A stretch of DNA of 64,000 bases from Sacculina carcini (lineage: Eukaryota; Arthropoda; Thecostraca; Sacculinidae): contig OU696584.1 of assembly GCA_916048095.2 (NCBI GenBank), positions 7,786,704 to 7,850,703 on the forward strand, read 5' to 3'. Shown here piece after piece: positions 32,492-42,305 of this stretch. Below the pieces are notes generated by a model. The model was given only the letters and a program-made list of their open reading frames with translations. It ran no database searches and was not told the DNA's origin. Position numbers and translations under genes: made by a program. Numbering within the stretch: the stretch's first letter is position 1; every line of letters begins with the position of its first letter.

Positions 32492-34105
32492 TCAACCTCT
32501 TGCTGGTGCGTTCAGTAGCACCAACAGCTACATTCGCATTTGGGATGGGGGGCTCACACATGACATAACAATTTGCACATTAAGTAGCACATAAAAGTAC
32601 CGTAAGTATCCCGAAGATCGAGGGGTTTATCTTGACTGAATTATCTCAAATTCGGACCTCGCATCCGCCCCGCGGATTGGTCTGGGGCACCATTCATTAA
32701 TGGGTTGCTTCCAAACCGCACATCAAGTGGGACTACGGAAAGCAATCGATGAGGCGTGGCAAGAATATAGAAATATAGAATAATGCCATTCTACCGACGC
32801 AGAAAACCCCACGATCTGAACAGACTGGGCGCGCATATGCATGTACGAGCTAGCACTTGAATGCTACAACACCGGCCTATATAAACAGCCTGCACATCTA
32901 ACAATTCTGTCCCTGCGGTAGGGGATAAGAATACTGCCGCCGTACCCGCTGCGTGTCCCGCCGCTGATCTGTCCTCTCCCAAAACTAAAAAATCCAACTA
33001 TAGTCAAATATAAAAAATCTAGAGTCAATAAGGCGAATTTATGACTGGCAATGTTATTGACAACGTTGGAAAAAATAGAAAAATTGAGATACGCAGTTAT
33101 TGGCGCATATCATAGCTGTAACACGAATCACATGACAACGAACGAAATGGAAAAAGTTGAGAATAAAGCTCACATATTTGACGCAGGCATTTCCGAACAG
33201 GCAAAAAGACGCGAAACGAACACAGACCACAGACATATGATCTAGTACACTACTGATATTCCACAAATTGACACACACACACACAGCGACCCTGATGTAT
33301 TCAACATTTCGAGTGAATGCAAGCGATCCTGTTTTATCACGTACAGCCAAGGACATCCGGAGGTATTGCAGGTCACGGTCAAATTGTTCGGACTTGTTCA
33401 ACCGAACGGTTCAGAAATGTTTTATTTCCCCGCTCATCTCAGTAAGCTACATTAGAGTTTGATTCAGTTTTATAAATGAAAAATGAACACCAAATATACA
33501 TTGACATAACATTAAAGTGACATGCAAACAAACTAAAAGCTTTCGCCATTAAATATATACAAAAAGCAAACAATTTTGCTGGAATCGCTATATTTGATAA
33601 ATTTCACAAAAACAAAACAGTACTCAGCATATAACGAGCATAATTAATTTGTATATATTGCATTGCATATAAGAATAATAATACTGTTCGAATAACATAA
33701 AAATAGCAACAATTTTAGTGTTTAATCCACTGATAACGCTACATTTCGAGCCCTCGATCGGTAATACAGATAATATATTGTTTTCATTACCCACAATAAT
33801 ACTGGTTTTTTGTACAAATCACACGTGCATTTACTATGTACACTCACGTACTATGGAATGAATGAATATGGACTAGTGCCTTATAAAAAGACGGTCTTTT
33901 TATGAGGGCATGGCATAGCACAACTCTTCAGCAGAAATAAACCCGAAGATACAAGAACATCCAAAGATAACAATCGCTCAAAAAACAAAACCCATCTACC
34001 CAATACAATGCCCGATTGTTAGCTTGAAAAAATACCAAGAATACGCGATACATGATACATGTGTACACTCATGATTTTCCGACGAAAAAACAGTCAAAGG
34101 GACGC
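32492..34105. other. Intergenic region with a possible orphan exon and Rep-F fragment
   Basis: The spacer lies between the crustin start and the UPB1 3' end. It holds a Rep-F piece near 32890-32990 and an exon-like open stretch at 33287-33441 (+) with an (AC)n-preceded acceptor and a GTAAGC donor. The rest is AT-rich with nothing recognisable. Confidence 0.5.
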
Positions 34106-37100
34106 TCACAAATTATCGCATATTTGTTGAGGCTTGAAAGCGGGTTGTGTCGCTTCGGCGAGCTTGGCAGCGTAGAGCGACAGTCGGCGGTTCATTGAGA
34201 AACACCAGCGGTCAGATACTTGTCGACACATGTTCAGATCGACCTGCGTGACAAGCAGGCCATCTCGCACGCGACTCAGTCCAGGAGTGCGGCGCCCGTC
34301 AGGAGCAGTTACATAGCTGCTGCCGTAGAAATGTCCCATTTGTTTGTGCGCGGCCAGACCGTCGGCCGAAGTGAATTCGTGAGGATAAAGCTCACTGCCT
34401 ACGCGGTTGATTGCACAAGTGTAATAGCTATTGGCAACGGCGGCGGCGCGGGCCTCCACTGGCCACAGAGGCTCGCTGAGACCACCCACCGTGGCGCACG
34501 GGTTGAAAACCACTTGTGCGCCGTTAATGGCGAACATGAGCCAATTGAGAGGCATGTGGCGACCGTAGCATATGTTGACGGCAATGTTGCCAAAGTCAGT
34601 CTGTGCAGACAAATGTGGTGTTCTTTGTAAAAATCAGTGTATATATAGAATCAGCCGATATTATACCCAAATGAAATTTCTGGGTCCGCCCCTGTAATGA
34701 TATTGATCAACTTAAGACTATGTAATTGGTGACATTCGCAATTCATAATGGCGAATGATTGAAATTTCAGATTTGCATATTTTAGTTGTTTTCGTTGTTT
34801 CATCTTGCCAATTGTGTAGTAGTGTGTCCCTGTGTGGTCTTGTGCTGCGGATTGCCACCTCAATCTCATAGAAACAGTTGGTAGAGCTTACAAGGTCCTT
34901 GGACAATTAAAATTCGGTTCCTCAGACAATTAAAATTTAGTTCCTTAGACAATTAAAATTCAGTTCCTCAGACAATTGAAATTCAATTCCCTAGACAATT
35001 ATAATTCAGTTCCTCAGACAATACAAATTCAGTTCCTTAGACAATTAAAATTCAGTTCCTTAGACAAATATAATTCAGTTCCTTAGACAATTAAAATTCA
35101 GTTCCTCAGACAATTAAAATTCAGTTCCTCAGACAATTAAAATTCATTTCCTTAGACAATTATAATTCAGTTCCTTAGACAATTAAAATTCAGTTCCTTA
35201 GACAATTAAAATTCAGTTCCTTAGTTTTTTCCCGAAATTAATGCAAGTTCATTACAAGGCAATTAAACCTCATTATGTGAATGGGTGAAAATTGAAACAT
35301 GGACAGCCATGGAAAGCACCTTGAAAACAGGATGTCCCAGCTCACTCTCCATGTAGTAGGTGGACTCATTGAAGTCACCGACGCGAGGTATGTGGTTTTT
35401 GCGCGTGCAGCCGATAACATGGCCGCGATTACTGATAACCACAGCCGTGTTCCACAACACGTCACCATGCAGCTGGTCGCGCTCCAGAATTGGCGACACA
35501 ATCACCATATTGTTCTCCACGGCAATCTAGCAGCAATGAGTATGTGGGAAGAGTGCAAGTGCACTATTACCACGCAGCGGTGGCCCCATGTACCGAAAGC
35601 GCCCAAAAGATGTAGAGAGAAAAGGAATTTAAAGAGTAAATAATTCTAGAGAGAAAGAGACTTAAAGAAACAAAATAATAAATAAACAGCAATAAACAAT
35701 TCATCCGATAACACTGCATAATGTCACTCCGCCCACACTCCTCAATAAATAACAATCAACATACAAATGAAAATATGATTCAATAAGAAACAACAACCAA
35801 CAATAAATATGATTAAATATCAAACAGAATACCAACAAATAAAAGCATAATTCAGTAAATAACAACCAATTTGTTATAGTTTATTGTGGAAAATCAAAGG
35901 TCGGACAGCAAAATAAATAAATGTGTTTTATATCGATCGGAAGTCGTTTATTTTAGACTTCTAGCGACTTCCTGGTATTGAATTTAGTGGAACAACAGAA
36001 TGTCATTGGATTTTTCATTGCTGTTTTGGAAAAAGTTGATTAGCTAACAATTGCGATTATCACTCAAATGCACAAAATTATTCACTGTGAAAATCAAGTC
36101 AGCGCTATTATTGTGGAATTGTACACTCAGTTAGGAACAAAAATTTACATAGCGATTGAATCAACATCAATTCAAAATAGCTATTAAAAAACTACTACTT
36201 GATTAATATTTATAGTAATACGTGTGTGTGTGTGTGTGATTGATGTTGTGTATTGCCAGACTGAATCGTGTATCGTGTTTTATACTCATGTGTCATATTT
36301 GCGTGTGTTGTGGGGTCAACATCCGAGACAGGAATGCAGTCCTTACGATACTGACTCCACTACAAATGTTCAGTTGTTATAATTCCTATTTATCTTGTCT
36401 CCTGTGCTATTGTGAATATGGTGTACACATGTCGATGTCGATGTGTGGCAAATCTATTTGAGCGGAAAAAATAATCGGCTAGAAAACTAACTTTGCAGAG
36501 AAACTGCGTGGTCGGACCATCGACAGGTTCGGCGAATTCACACCACGGCTGCTTCTCGCGAGTACAAAAAGCAAACGGCATGTCTTTTCACACAATGCCA
36601 CCAGCACACACATACACACACACACACACACACACTTGAAAACAGTGGCGGCGCCAGGATTTTTCCGACGGGGGGCTAAGGAAAAAGATGCAGGAGCTTA
36701 GCGAAACGTGAGGAACTGCACTCGAAAAGTTCTTGGTCAAGATTTTCGGAGGCTCAGGATGGGGTTGGAACATTTTGGGGGTCGGGGGGGATTAAGCCTT
36801 TCCCAGTCCCCCTGGCGCCGACACTGGGTAACAGTAAGACAGACAGACTTCTACAGACAAATATTGCACTAGTTCAACATCAATTGACGTATTTTGTTGG
36901 GCATTTGTCAATGCAAAATCACCAGCTTCGACATTTGGCAACACTACTACTACTACTACTACTAGACAGTGGCGGATCCAGAGTGCAATTTTGGGAGGGG
37001 CTGAAATTACTTTGGGGGGAGCGCTGAAATTTTGGGGGCGATCAGTGATGTACATGCATAATTATGCAACGTTTTTGCGATAATATCAACAAATTCTAAA

Positions 37101-38517
37101 GAAAGAATAGTTTTATTGACCTCTTTTAGTGAACCTCTTGGTACATGGGGCCACCTTAGGGTGGTAATAGTGCTTGCACTCTTCCCATGCTACTGGATTT
37201 GCCTGTAATTAATATTAATAATAATAATATGAGGAGTTGATAGAAACATTTTTGGGAAGTTGAAGCCCATTCCTAGATCCGCTAGTGCTACTAGATTAAT
37301 GTCATATGACAGTATGTACTCCAGGTTTCTTGGAGACACAAAATGTTGACGCCACACGAAGCAGCCGCCGTCGCCAATTGTCCAGCCCTGCGCCATAATG
37401 CGCGCTTCTGACGGTCAACAGAGTCAGTGGTGGCCGCCACAATTGAGTTCTGAATCAAACCAATCCTCACCACACTGTATTGTACACACACACACACATA
37501 CACATACACACATACACATACTGACAAATACGTTAGAGTTAGGTAGGCTAGTTACCGATTAAGATTACCGATAATTCAAGATTATAAAGAGATAATTACA
37601 ATATATAGATTAGACATATATAATATATAGATTATAATAACATAACCATTCATATTACTACTATTATTAAGATCATTATTAGATTATTTAAGATTAGTTA
37701 AACATGCTCAGTTACGATTATATTAGATTAGTTGGTTAGTTAGAGGTGTATTAGCGACACAATTACTACACACAATAACTAATGAAACCTAAGACATGCA
37801 AAGCTTCATAGCCTAAATAACCACGTGTGTGTGTGTGTTGGGACAATGCATGAAGTCGCAGAGGCGGTGTCAGTCACCGAGCGGGTCGGGTTTGTTCTTG
37901 GTCGGCGTCCATCTTGTAGGCGCACAGCTGAAACTCATGCTGCGCGGCCATAGCACGCGCCTCGGCAGGCATGTCCAGTACACTGTGAAAACGCTTCAAA
38001 TGCTAGCTCAACAAATATATAAGTCAACAAATATATATGTTGCTAGCTACGTCCATTATATTACTGAGTGAAAAATGCATTTGGTTGCTTCCCGATCCCC
38101 TCTTTTGTAAGATAATTCGTTTAACTCATAAAATAGAATGTTTATTGACAGGCATAAAGAGTACGATAAAGTAGCTAAATGAATACACGAACGTCTCCAG
38201 GAGTCAAGATAAATTGGGCATAAATGTGAATATTTAATGCGCAATGTAATTTTGGACCAAAAATTGGTGCTGGTGCATGTGTGTGTTTCTTTGTCCTTGA
38301 ATAATTTGTTTGGCCACTATATGAGTGTCAAGCTGTTGAAGGGATATTTATCCTGTTGGTTGGGTGGAATAAAAACAAAATCCGCCAAATTTAATCAAAC
38401 ATATTGCACATTTCACCTTGTCTCGTTGCCATAGAGAATTCTCTTCACTTCGGCTAGCTCATCTCCTTGAAGACGACTCATCAGAATATGTTCAACACTC
38501 TCCAGTTGTTCCGACAT
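34106..38517 (-). CDS. UPB1: Beta-ureidopropionase
   Basis: Hydrolyses N-carbamoyl-beta-alanine to beta-alanine, CO2 and NH3, the last step of pyrimidine breakdown in the cytosol. Six exons with consistent phases: 38417-38517, 37878-37982, 37320-37474, 36492-36583, 35320-35526 and 34106-34600, giving 384 residues, the human length. The nitrilase-superfamily triad is visible: glutamate in [16 protein letters not shown], lysine in [18 protein letters not shown] and cysteine in [33 protein letters not shown] and [18 protein letters not shown] are family-specific. Introns carry Rep-A, two hAT MITEs and a 23-bp minisatellite. ELP5 starts upstream on the same strand. Confidence 0.96.
34900..35226. 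repeat. 23-bp minisatellite, about 14 copies
   Basis: Unit 'agttccttagacaattaaaattc' with small variants, in the last UPB1 intron. It ends about 95 bp from the donor of exon 35320-35526. Confidence 0.9.
35530..35880 (-). mobile_element. Rep-A copy reaching a UPB1 splice acceptor
   Basis: On the gene strand the copy runs through 'tagtgcacttgcactcttcc' and passes within about 20 bp into the acceptor of exon 35320-35526. Its usual 3' tail is replaced by 'cattgctgctag', so the repeat supplies part of the pyrimidine tract. Confidence 0.65.
36643..36826 (+). mobile_element. hAT-type MITE Rep-C1
   Basis: About 184 bp, starting cagtggcggcgccagg and ending ctggcgccgacactg, a 15-bp near-perfect terminal inverted repeat. 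It lies in the UPB1 intron 36584-37319. I see no clear 8-bp duplication at its flanks. Confidence 0.7.
36967..37287 (+). mobile_element. hAT-type MITE Rep-C2 with nested Rep-A insertion
   Basis: Terminal repeats cagtggcggatcc and ctagatccgctagtg are flanked by a perfect 8-bp target duplication ctactaga (36959-36966 and 37288-37295). The body matches 43801-44037 in inverted orientation. A Rep-A fragment (about 37142-37229) interrupts it. Confidence 0.85.
37142..37229 (+). mobile_element. Rep-A fragment nested in MITE Rep-C2
   Basis: 'tacatggggcc' through 'catgctactggatttgcctg' to an (AAT)n tail, 5'-truncated. Comparison with the uninterrupted MITE at 43801 places the junction after 'cctcttgg'. 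Any target duplication is 2 bp or less, as for CR1-type insertion. Confidence 0.8.
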
Positions 38518-38894
38518 GACTCGCAGAACGGACACCAAGTAGCTGTCGAAATGGTTCAAATTACAAGACAAATCTGGAAACAATTAATTGACAATTATGA
38601 CAGTAGAACATAACACAACACCGCGCCTCGTACATCGTATGTCGAAGTTATTGTTAAATATGCCTAATAATGTGTCTCACATGATCGCAGGTTGGCAAAT
38701 TTCCCGCAGCCATTCCAAACCCGCGCTGCATCATAACTGATGAACGAATACCGTGTACTTAGGAAAAAATGTTCTTAATTCATGCGCTATATTAATCAAC
38801 ACAGCAAAACATCAGTAAAACTTCTAAACAGACAATCATATTGAATTTGTGAAAATAGATATATCAGATATCTAGATGGAAACGGACGTCATCA

Positions 38895-39830
38895 TCAGAT
38901 ATCGAGATCGTCGTCCGGATCTTCATCATCCCAGTCGTCCTCTACTCCCGGGTGATAGACAATATCACCGCCGCCAGACGATTGCATTGTTGAGCCGAGG
39001 TCTGACTCGGCGCGCTGCGGTTGCTTGAAGTAGGGAGGCACCAGGCTGTCTCGCGCCTGTCGCTCCGACGAGGTCAGGTCCAATTTGAACGTACACAACT
39101 GATGCACTGCCGATGATTCTGCGCAACCTTGCTGCTTCACAGAACTGCTTGTTGAGTGAATGTCACCGAGCGTGCGCACGTAACGCAGCGACCCTTCCTC
39201 CTCGCACACTTCAACAAGTTCCGATGCAGAGCTGCTTCCACAGAAATCACACTGGACGACCACACGAGAAGACAAAGATGACACCGTCGAATCAGCGACA
39301 TCGCTACGCCGCACAAACACCGTGTTTGTCGCGTGATAGCGCAGCGCTTCTATGGTGGAATCACAAACGGCGTCGTCCAGGACGGTCAGCATGAGCGAGC
39401 GACCGATGGCAGTGTCAGAACTGATCATGAAACCTCGCAGCAGTCCACACAGCCAGTGAACACTGCACCACTGCAGCACGGAGGCGACGTCATCCACCAC
39501 CAACAGGCACTGATTACAAGACGCTGCCGCGCGCACAGCATTGCGCAATGCCCTTCGCACGTCGGCAGCCGACACCCAATCACACTGGTCATCACAGTCG
39601 ATTGCTGCACTGCGCTTCAACAGACGATGCACAGTCACATACGACGGCGGCGCCGACTCCAAGCGAGAAAGAGAAGATGTGAACGCAGGTGTTAGCACGT
39701 GGACTGGCAGCGAAGCTCGAGCGTGTGACAGCACACACGAGATAAGCAGCGGCTGCACCACGTGGGGCTCAGTGCCAATCAGCAGTGTGTACTGGCTCCG
39801 CTGACTATCGAACACACGCTGTGTCAACAT
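38895..39830 (-). CDS. ELP5: Elongator complex protein 5 (ELP5), single exon
   Basis: A RecA-like subunit of the Elp456 ring of Elongator, which supports wobble-uridine modification of tRNAs in the cytosol. 311 residues. A divergent RecA-like body is seen (YTLLIGTEPHVVQPLL; NQCLLVVDDVASVLQW in the Walker B position). The diagnostic features are at the C-terminus: FKLDLTSSERQARDSLVPPY and DIVYHPGVEDDWDDEDPDDD followed by LDI, which match ELP5 tails. No strong Walker A is present, as expected for this subunit. The start is the first in-frame ATG. It lies 378 bp upstream of the UPB1 start on the same strand. Confidence 0.92.
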   Translation of the reverse strand: MLTQRVFDSQRSQYTLLIGTEPHVVQPLLISCVLSHARASLPVHVLTPAFTSSLSRLESAPPSYVTVHRLLKRSAAIDCDDQCDWVSAADVRRALRNAVRAAASCNQCLLVVDDVASVLQWCSVHWLCGLLRGFMISSDTAIGRSLMLTVLDDAVCDSTIEALRYHATNTVFVRRSDVADSTVSSLSSRVVVQCDFCGSSSASELVEVCEEEGSLRYVRTLGDIHSTSSSVKQQGCAESSAVHQLCTFKLDLTSSERQARDSLVPPYFKQPQRAESDLGSTMQSSGGGDIVYHPGVEDDWDDEDPDDDLDI

Positions 39831-40855
39831 GTCCTCAACGCAGCCGACAACCTCTATCTAAGGTGATTTACATCGGAAGACATATCCGTATGCAACGACA
39901 ACTTTTGACACGAACTGGTGAACTCAAGACATCCCTTGCTCAATCATTTACCAGACGCTGACGTTTCCAATCAATCAATTTATCGTCTTACCACTCACAA
40001 ATACAATACCAACCAAGCCCGACTCAATCAACAATAAACTAAAAATAAAGAATATAGGAATAACATTATATACCTACCACCGACCTATGCGGTGGTTCAC
40101 GTTACTGCGAAATTTTACCGGAAACGACGGAACAATTTTCACATTTGTCGCCAATTCGCCACAATCACTATTATCACTAACAACCACCTCAACCTTTCAT
40201 CTGATATGAAAGCAATGGGCGCAAAATTGCATGTCTACATTTATCATGCCTCAATTGACACAAAGACAGAGTAAAGAGCAATATCACAAGAAAATCAGTG
40301 GAAATGAATAGTATTAAAGGAGTCAATCCGTGACGGCAGTTGCCGGTTCGAATCGTGGCCGGAAATATATTGCATTACCTTCGCTTGAGTCTACCGGAAG
40401 TCATCGATGTAGATGGGTCGACAGCGGGGTTGTGTCATATATATAATACCACTACAAACGTATAACACTAAAAGCAATCCACATAAAGAAGATTCATTCG
40501 ACTTATACCCATGTTTTAACTTCAACATTTGTAATATGAAAATTGCGTTGTATTGTGATATGGAAATGCGCACCTGATGAGAAACCAAAGGAAACAAAAG
40601 CTCGGTCGATCTGGCACTGAGCGACGGAAGTGACACAAACACGAAACAACGGGCTGTGTGGAGCACCGATATAAACACACGCACACACACACGAACAAAC
40701 GTATAAACAGAATGAGAGGAAAGCATAGTTACACAAGAGATCCTAGCGACAAGCAAATGTATACGAATACAGCGGACGATCACACACAAGGACAGACATG
40801 AAACGATGTTAAGCCATCAAGCCCAAATGCCTTGTACACTGTCGGGTGCGCAAGG
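39831..40855. other. Intergenic region, no gene seen
   Basis: The spacer between SmE and ELP5 (both minus) is mixed sequence with a short (AC)n tract near 40680. A lone B-box-like 'ccggttcgaatcgtgg' near 40346 lacks a tRNA fold. Confidence 0.6.
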
Positions 40856-41134
40856 TCACGTAGAGGTCACTTGTTGTATCAGAGTGACATTGTCGCCCTT
40901 GAGCATGATGCGACCGACATGCCTGCGAGATTGTCGTTTGCTGTTGACCTCCTCGGCATCGTCCAATACTAAATTCATGTATTCATCGAAGCCAATGATG
41001 TGACCTTCGATCCTCATATGCACGTTCTCAAACAGCCACACTGCCACACGACTGCGGTTCTGCAGGTAGCGGAAAATCAAGTTGATAGGCTGCACCATCA
41101 CCTTCTGTACCTTTTGAGGGCCGCGGTATGACAT
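40856..41134 (-). CDS. SNRPE: Small nuclear ribonucleoprotein E (SmE)
   Basis: A core Sm protein of the heptameric ring on spliceosomal snRNAs, in the nucleus. 92 residues, the same length as human SNRPE. The start [20 protein letters not shown] is diagnostic. Sm1 lies around [25 protein letters not shown] (about 32-56) and Sm2 at [13 protein letters not shown] near the C-terminus. No intron interrupts it. Divergent from Sfmbt with a 1.17-kb spacer. Confidence 0.97.
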   Translation of the reverse strand: MSYRGPQKVQKVMVQPINLIFRYLQNRSRVAVWLFENVHMRIEGHIIGFDEYMNLVLDDAEEVNSKRQSRRHVGRIMLKGDNVTLIQQVTST

Positions 41135-42305
41135 TTTCGGCAGCGTTCAGCAACAGACACAATAAAAGCTGCCAGAATAGCAAACACACAAAATACACAA
41201 TATAATACACTCATATACACTCGTAAAATACACAGATACTAGAAAAAATCACAACTAAAACCGTGCAATAATGTTGAACCACACAAATAATGTTAAGCCG
41301 ACAGCGATCAACCTTGCTCGACAAATAACGTATAGATTCATATGAGTTCGATTCGTCTCATTCGCCTAAGCATTCACCTAAGAATTTATTAGGTTGAGGA
41401 AAAATTGCACTCTCGAAAAAAATATCATGGGATTGATTTTTGACAATTATTATGAATATTTTTGCTTATCTCATATTGCGCCAACTCATAATACACCAGA
41501 ACATTCATTGAGGATGCTGCATCGTCTTCTTCGAAGTTAAATAAATATTTAATGGGAACTCCACTGGCAAAGTTGACCTAATTTAAATACAACAAAAAAG
41601 GTGAAGAATATTCATTCAACCGCCATCAATACGAAAAATTCGCTGTTGTTGGCAGCTCTAGTTGATTTCCACTGTCATGTAATCTTTGTTTTTATTTTGG
41701 GTAAGCGCTGTTTAAATATATCAGGTTGCTTAAATGTGTTATGTAGGAATAATTATGTCGAATCAATCGGCACATTTTTGCTAATGGGATTTGCCTGAAA
41801 TGAGTTTTGTGTGCAGGCCGCTACAGCATGCTTAGCGCTGTGCTTCGACGTCTCTTTTTGTTTTAAGGTTCTTGTTTCAAGAATATTTGGCTTGTCTCGT
41901 GATTATTCTATTGGTTGGCATTTTCCAATTGTGAGACGGCAAAGTGAAAATGTTATTTTCATAGTGACACCGACATCTGGTGTGTGGCACAACTATGTAG
42001 TCTTCATCGATTATTACGCTCATAATATGATCTACATTTTGGGCATAGTTACGATCTGGTATTATACGAAAGCTGACTTGATTTTTCAAGTAAGGTGGCT
42101 GACCGTGATGGCTGAAGCAGTCAACAGTTGTCCTAGTTAAAACAAAGGTCCTTTCAAGTCTAGAAAGCTATTACTGTATATTTGAGCGTTTGCGGTAATA
42201 TTTGTACTACAGGAGATATTTTTTGACTCTCATATTTCTAATTTTTGTTTCGAATAGTGTTTGAGCACACAGGCCGACAAGTGTGCCGTTCGAAGCATTG
42301 CCGCC
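41135..42305. promoter_or_regulatory. Divergent spacer between SNRPE and Sfmbt
   Basis: 1.17 kb, AT-rich. 'gagcacacag' just before 42270 could be an acceptor of an upstream noncoding Sfmbt exon. Promoters are inferred from layout only. Confidence 0.4.

Noticed and set aside
34900-35226. CRISPR-like or integron-like repeat array
   Set aside because: Tandem head-to-tail minisatellite without spacers in a UPB1 intron.
40335-40370. tRNA gene from the B-box-like ggttcgaatcg
   Set aside because: No A box at proper distance and no cloverleaf.
38895-41134. Operon of SNRPE, ELP5 and UPB1 on the minus strand
   Set aside because: Spacers are 1.0 and 0.4 kb, functions are unrelated, and no trans-splicing signal is seen.
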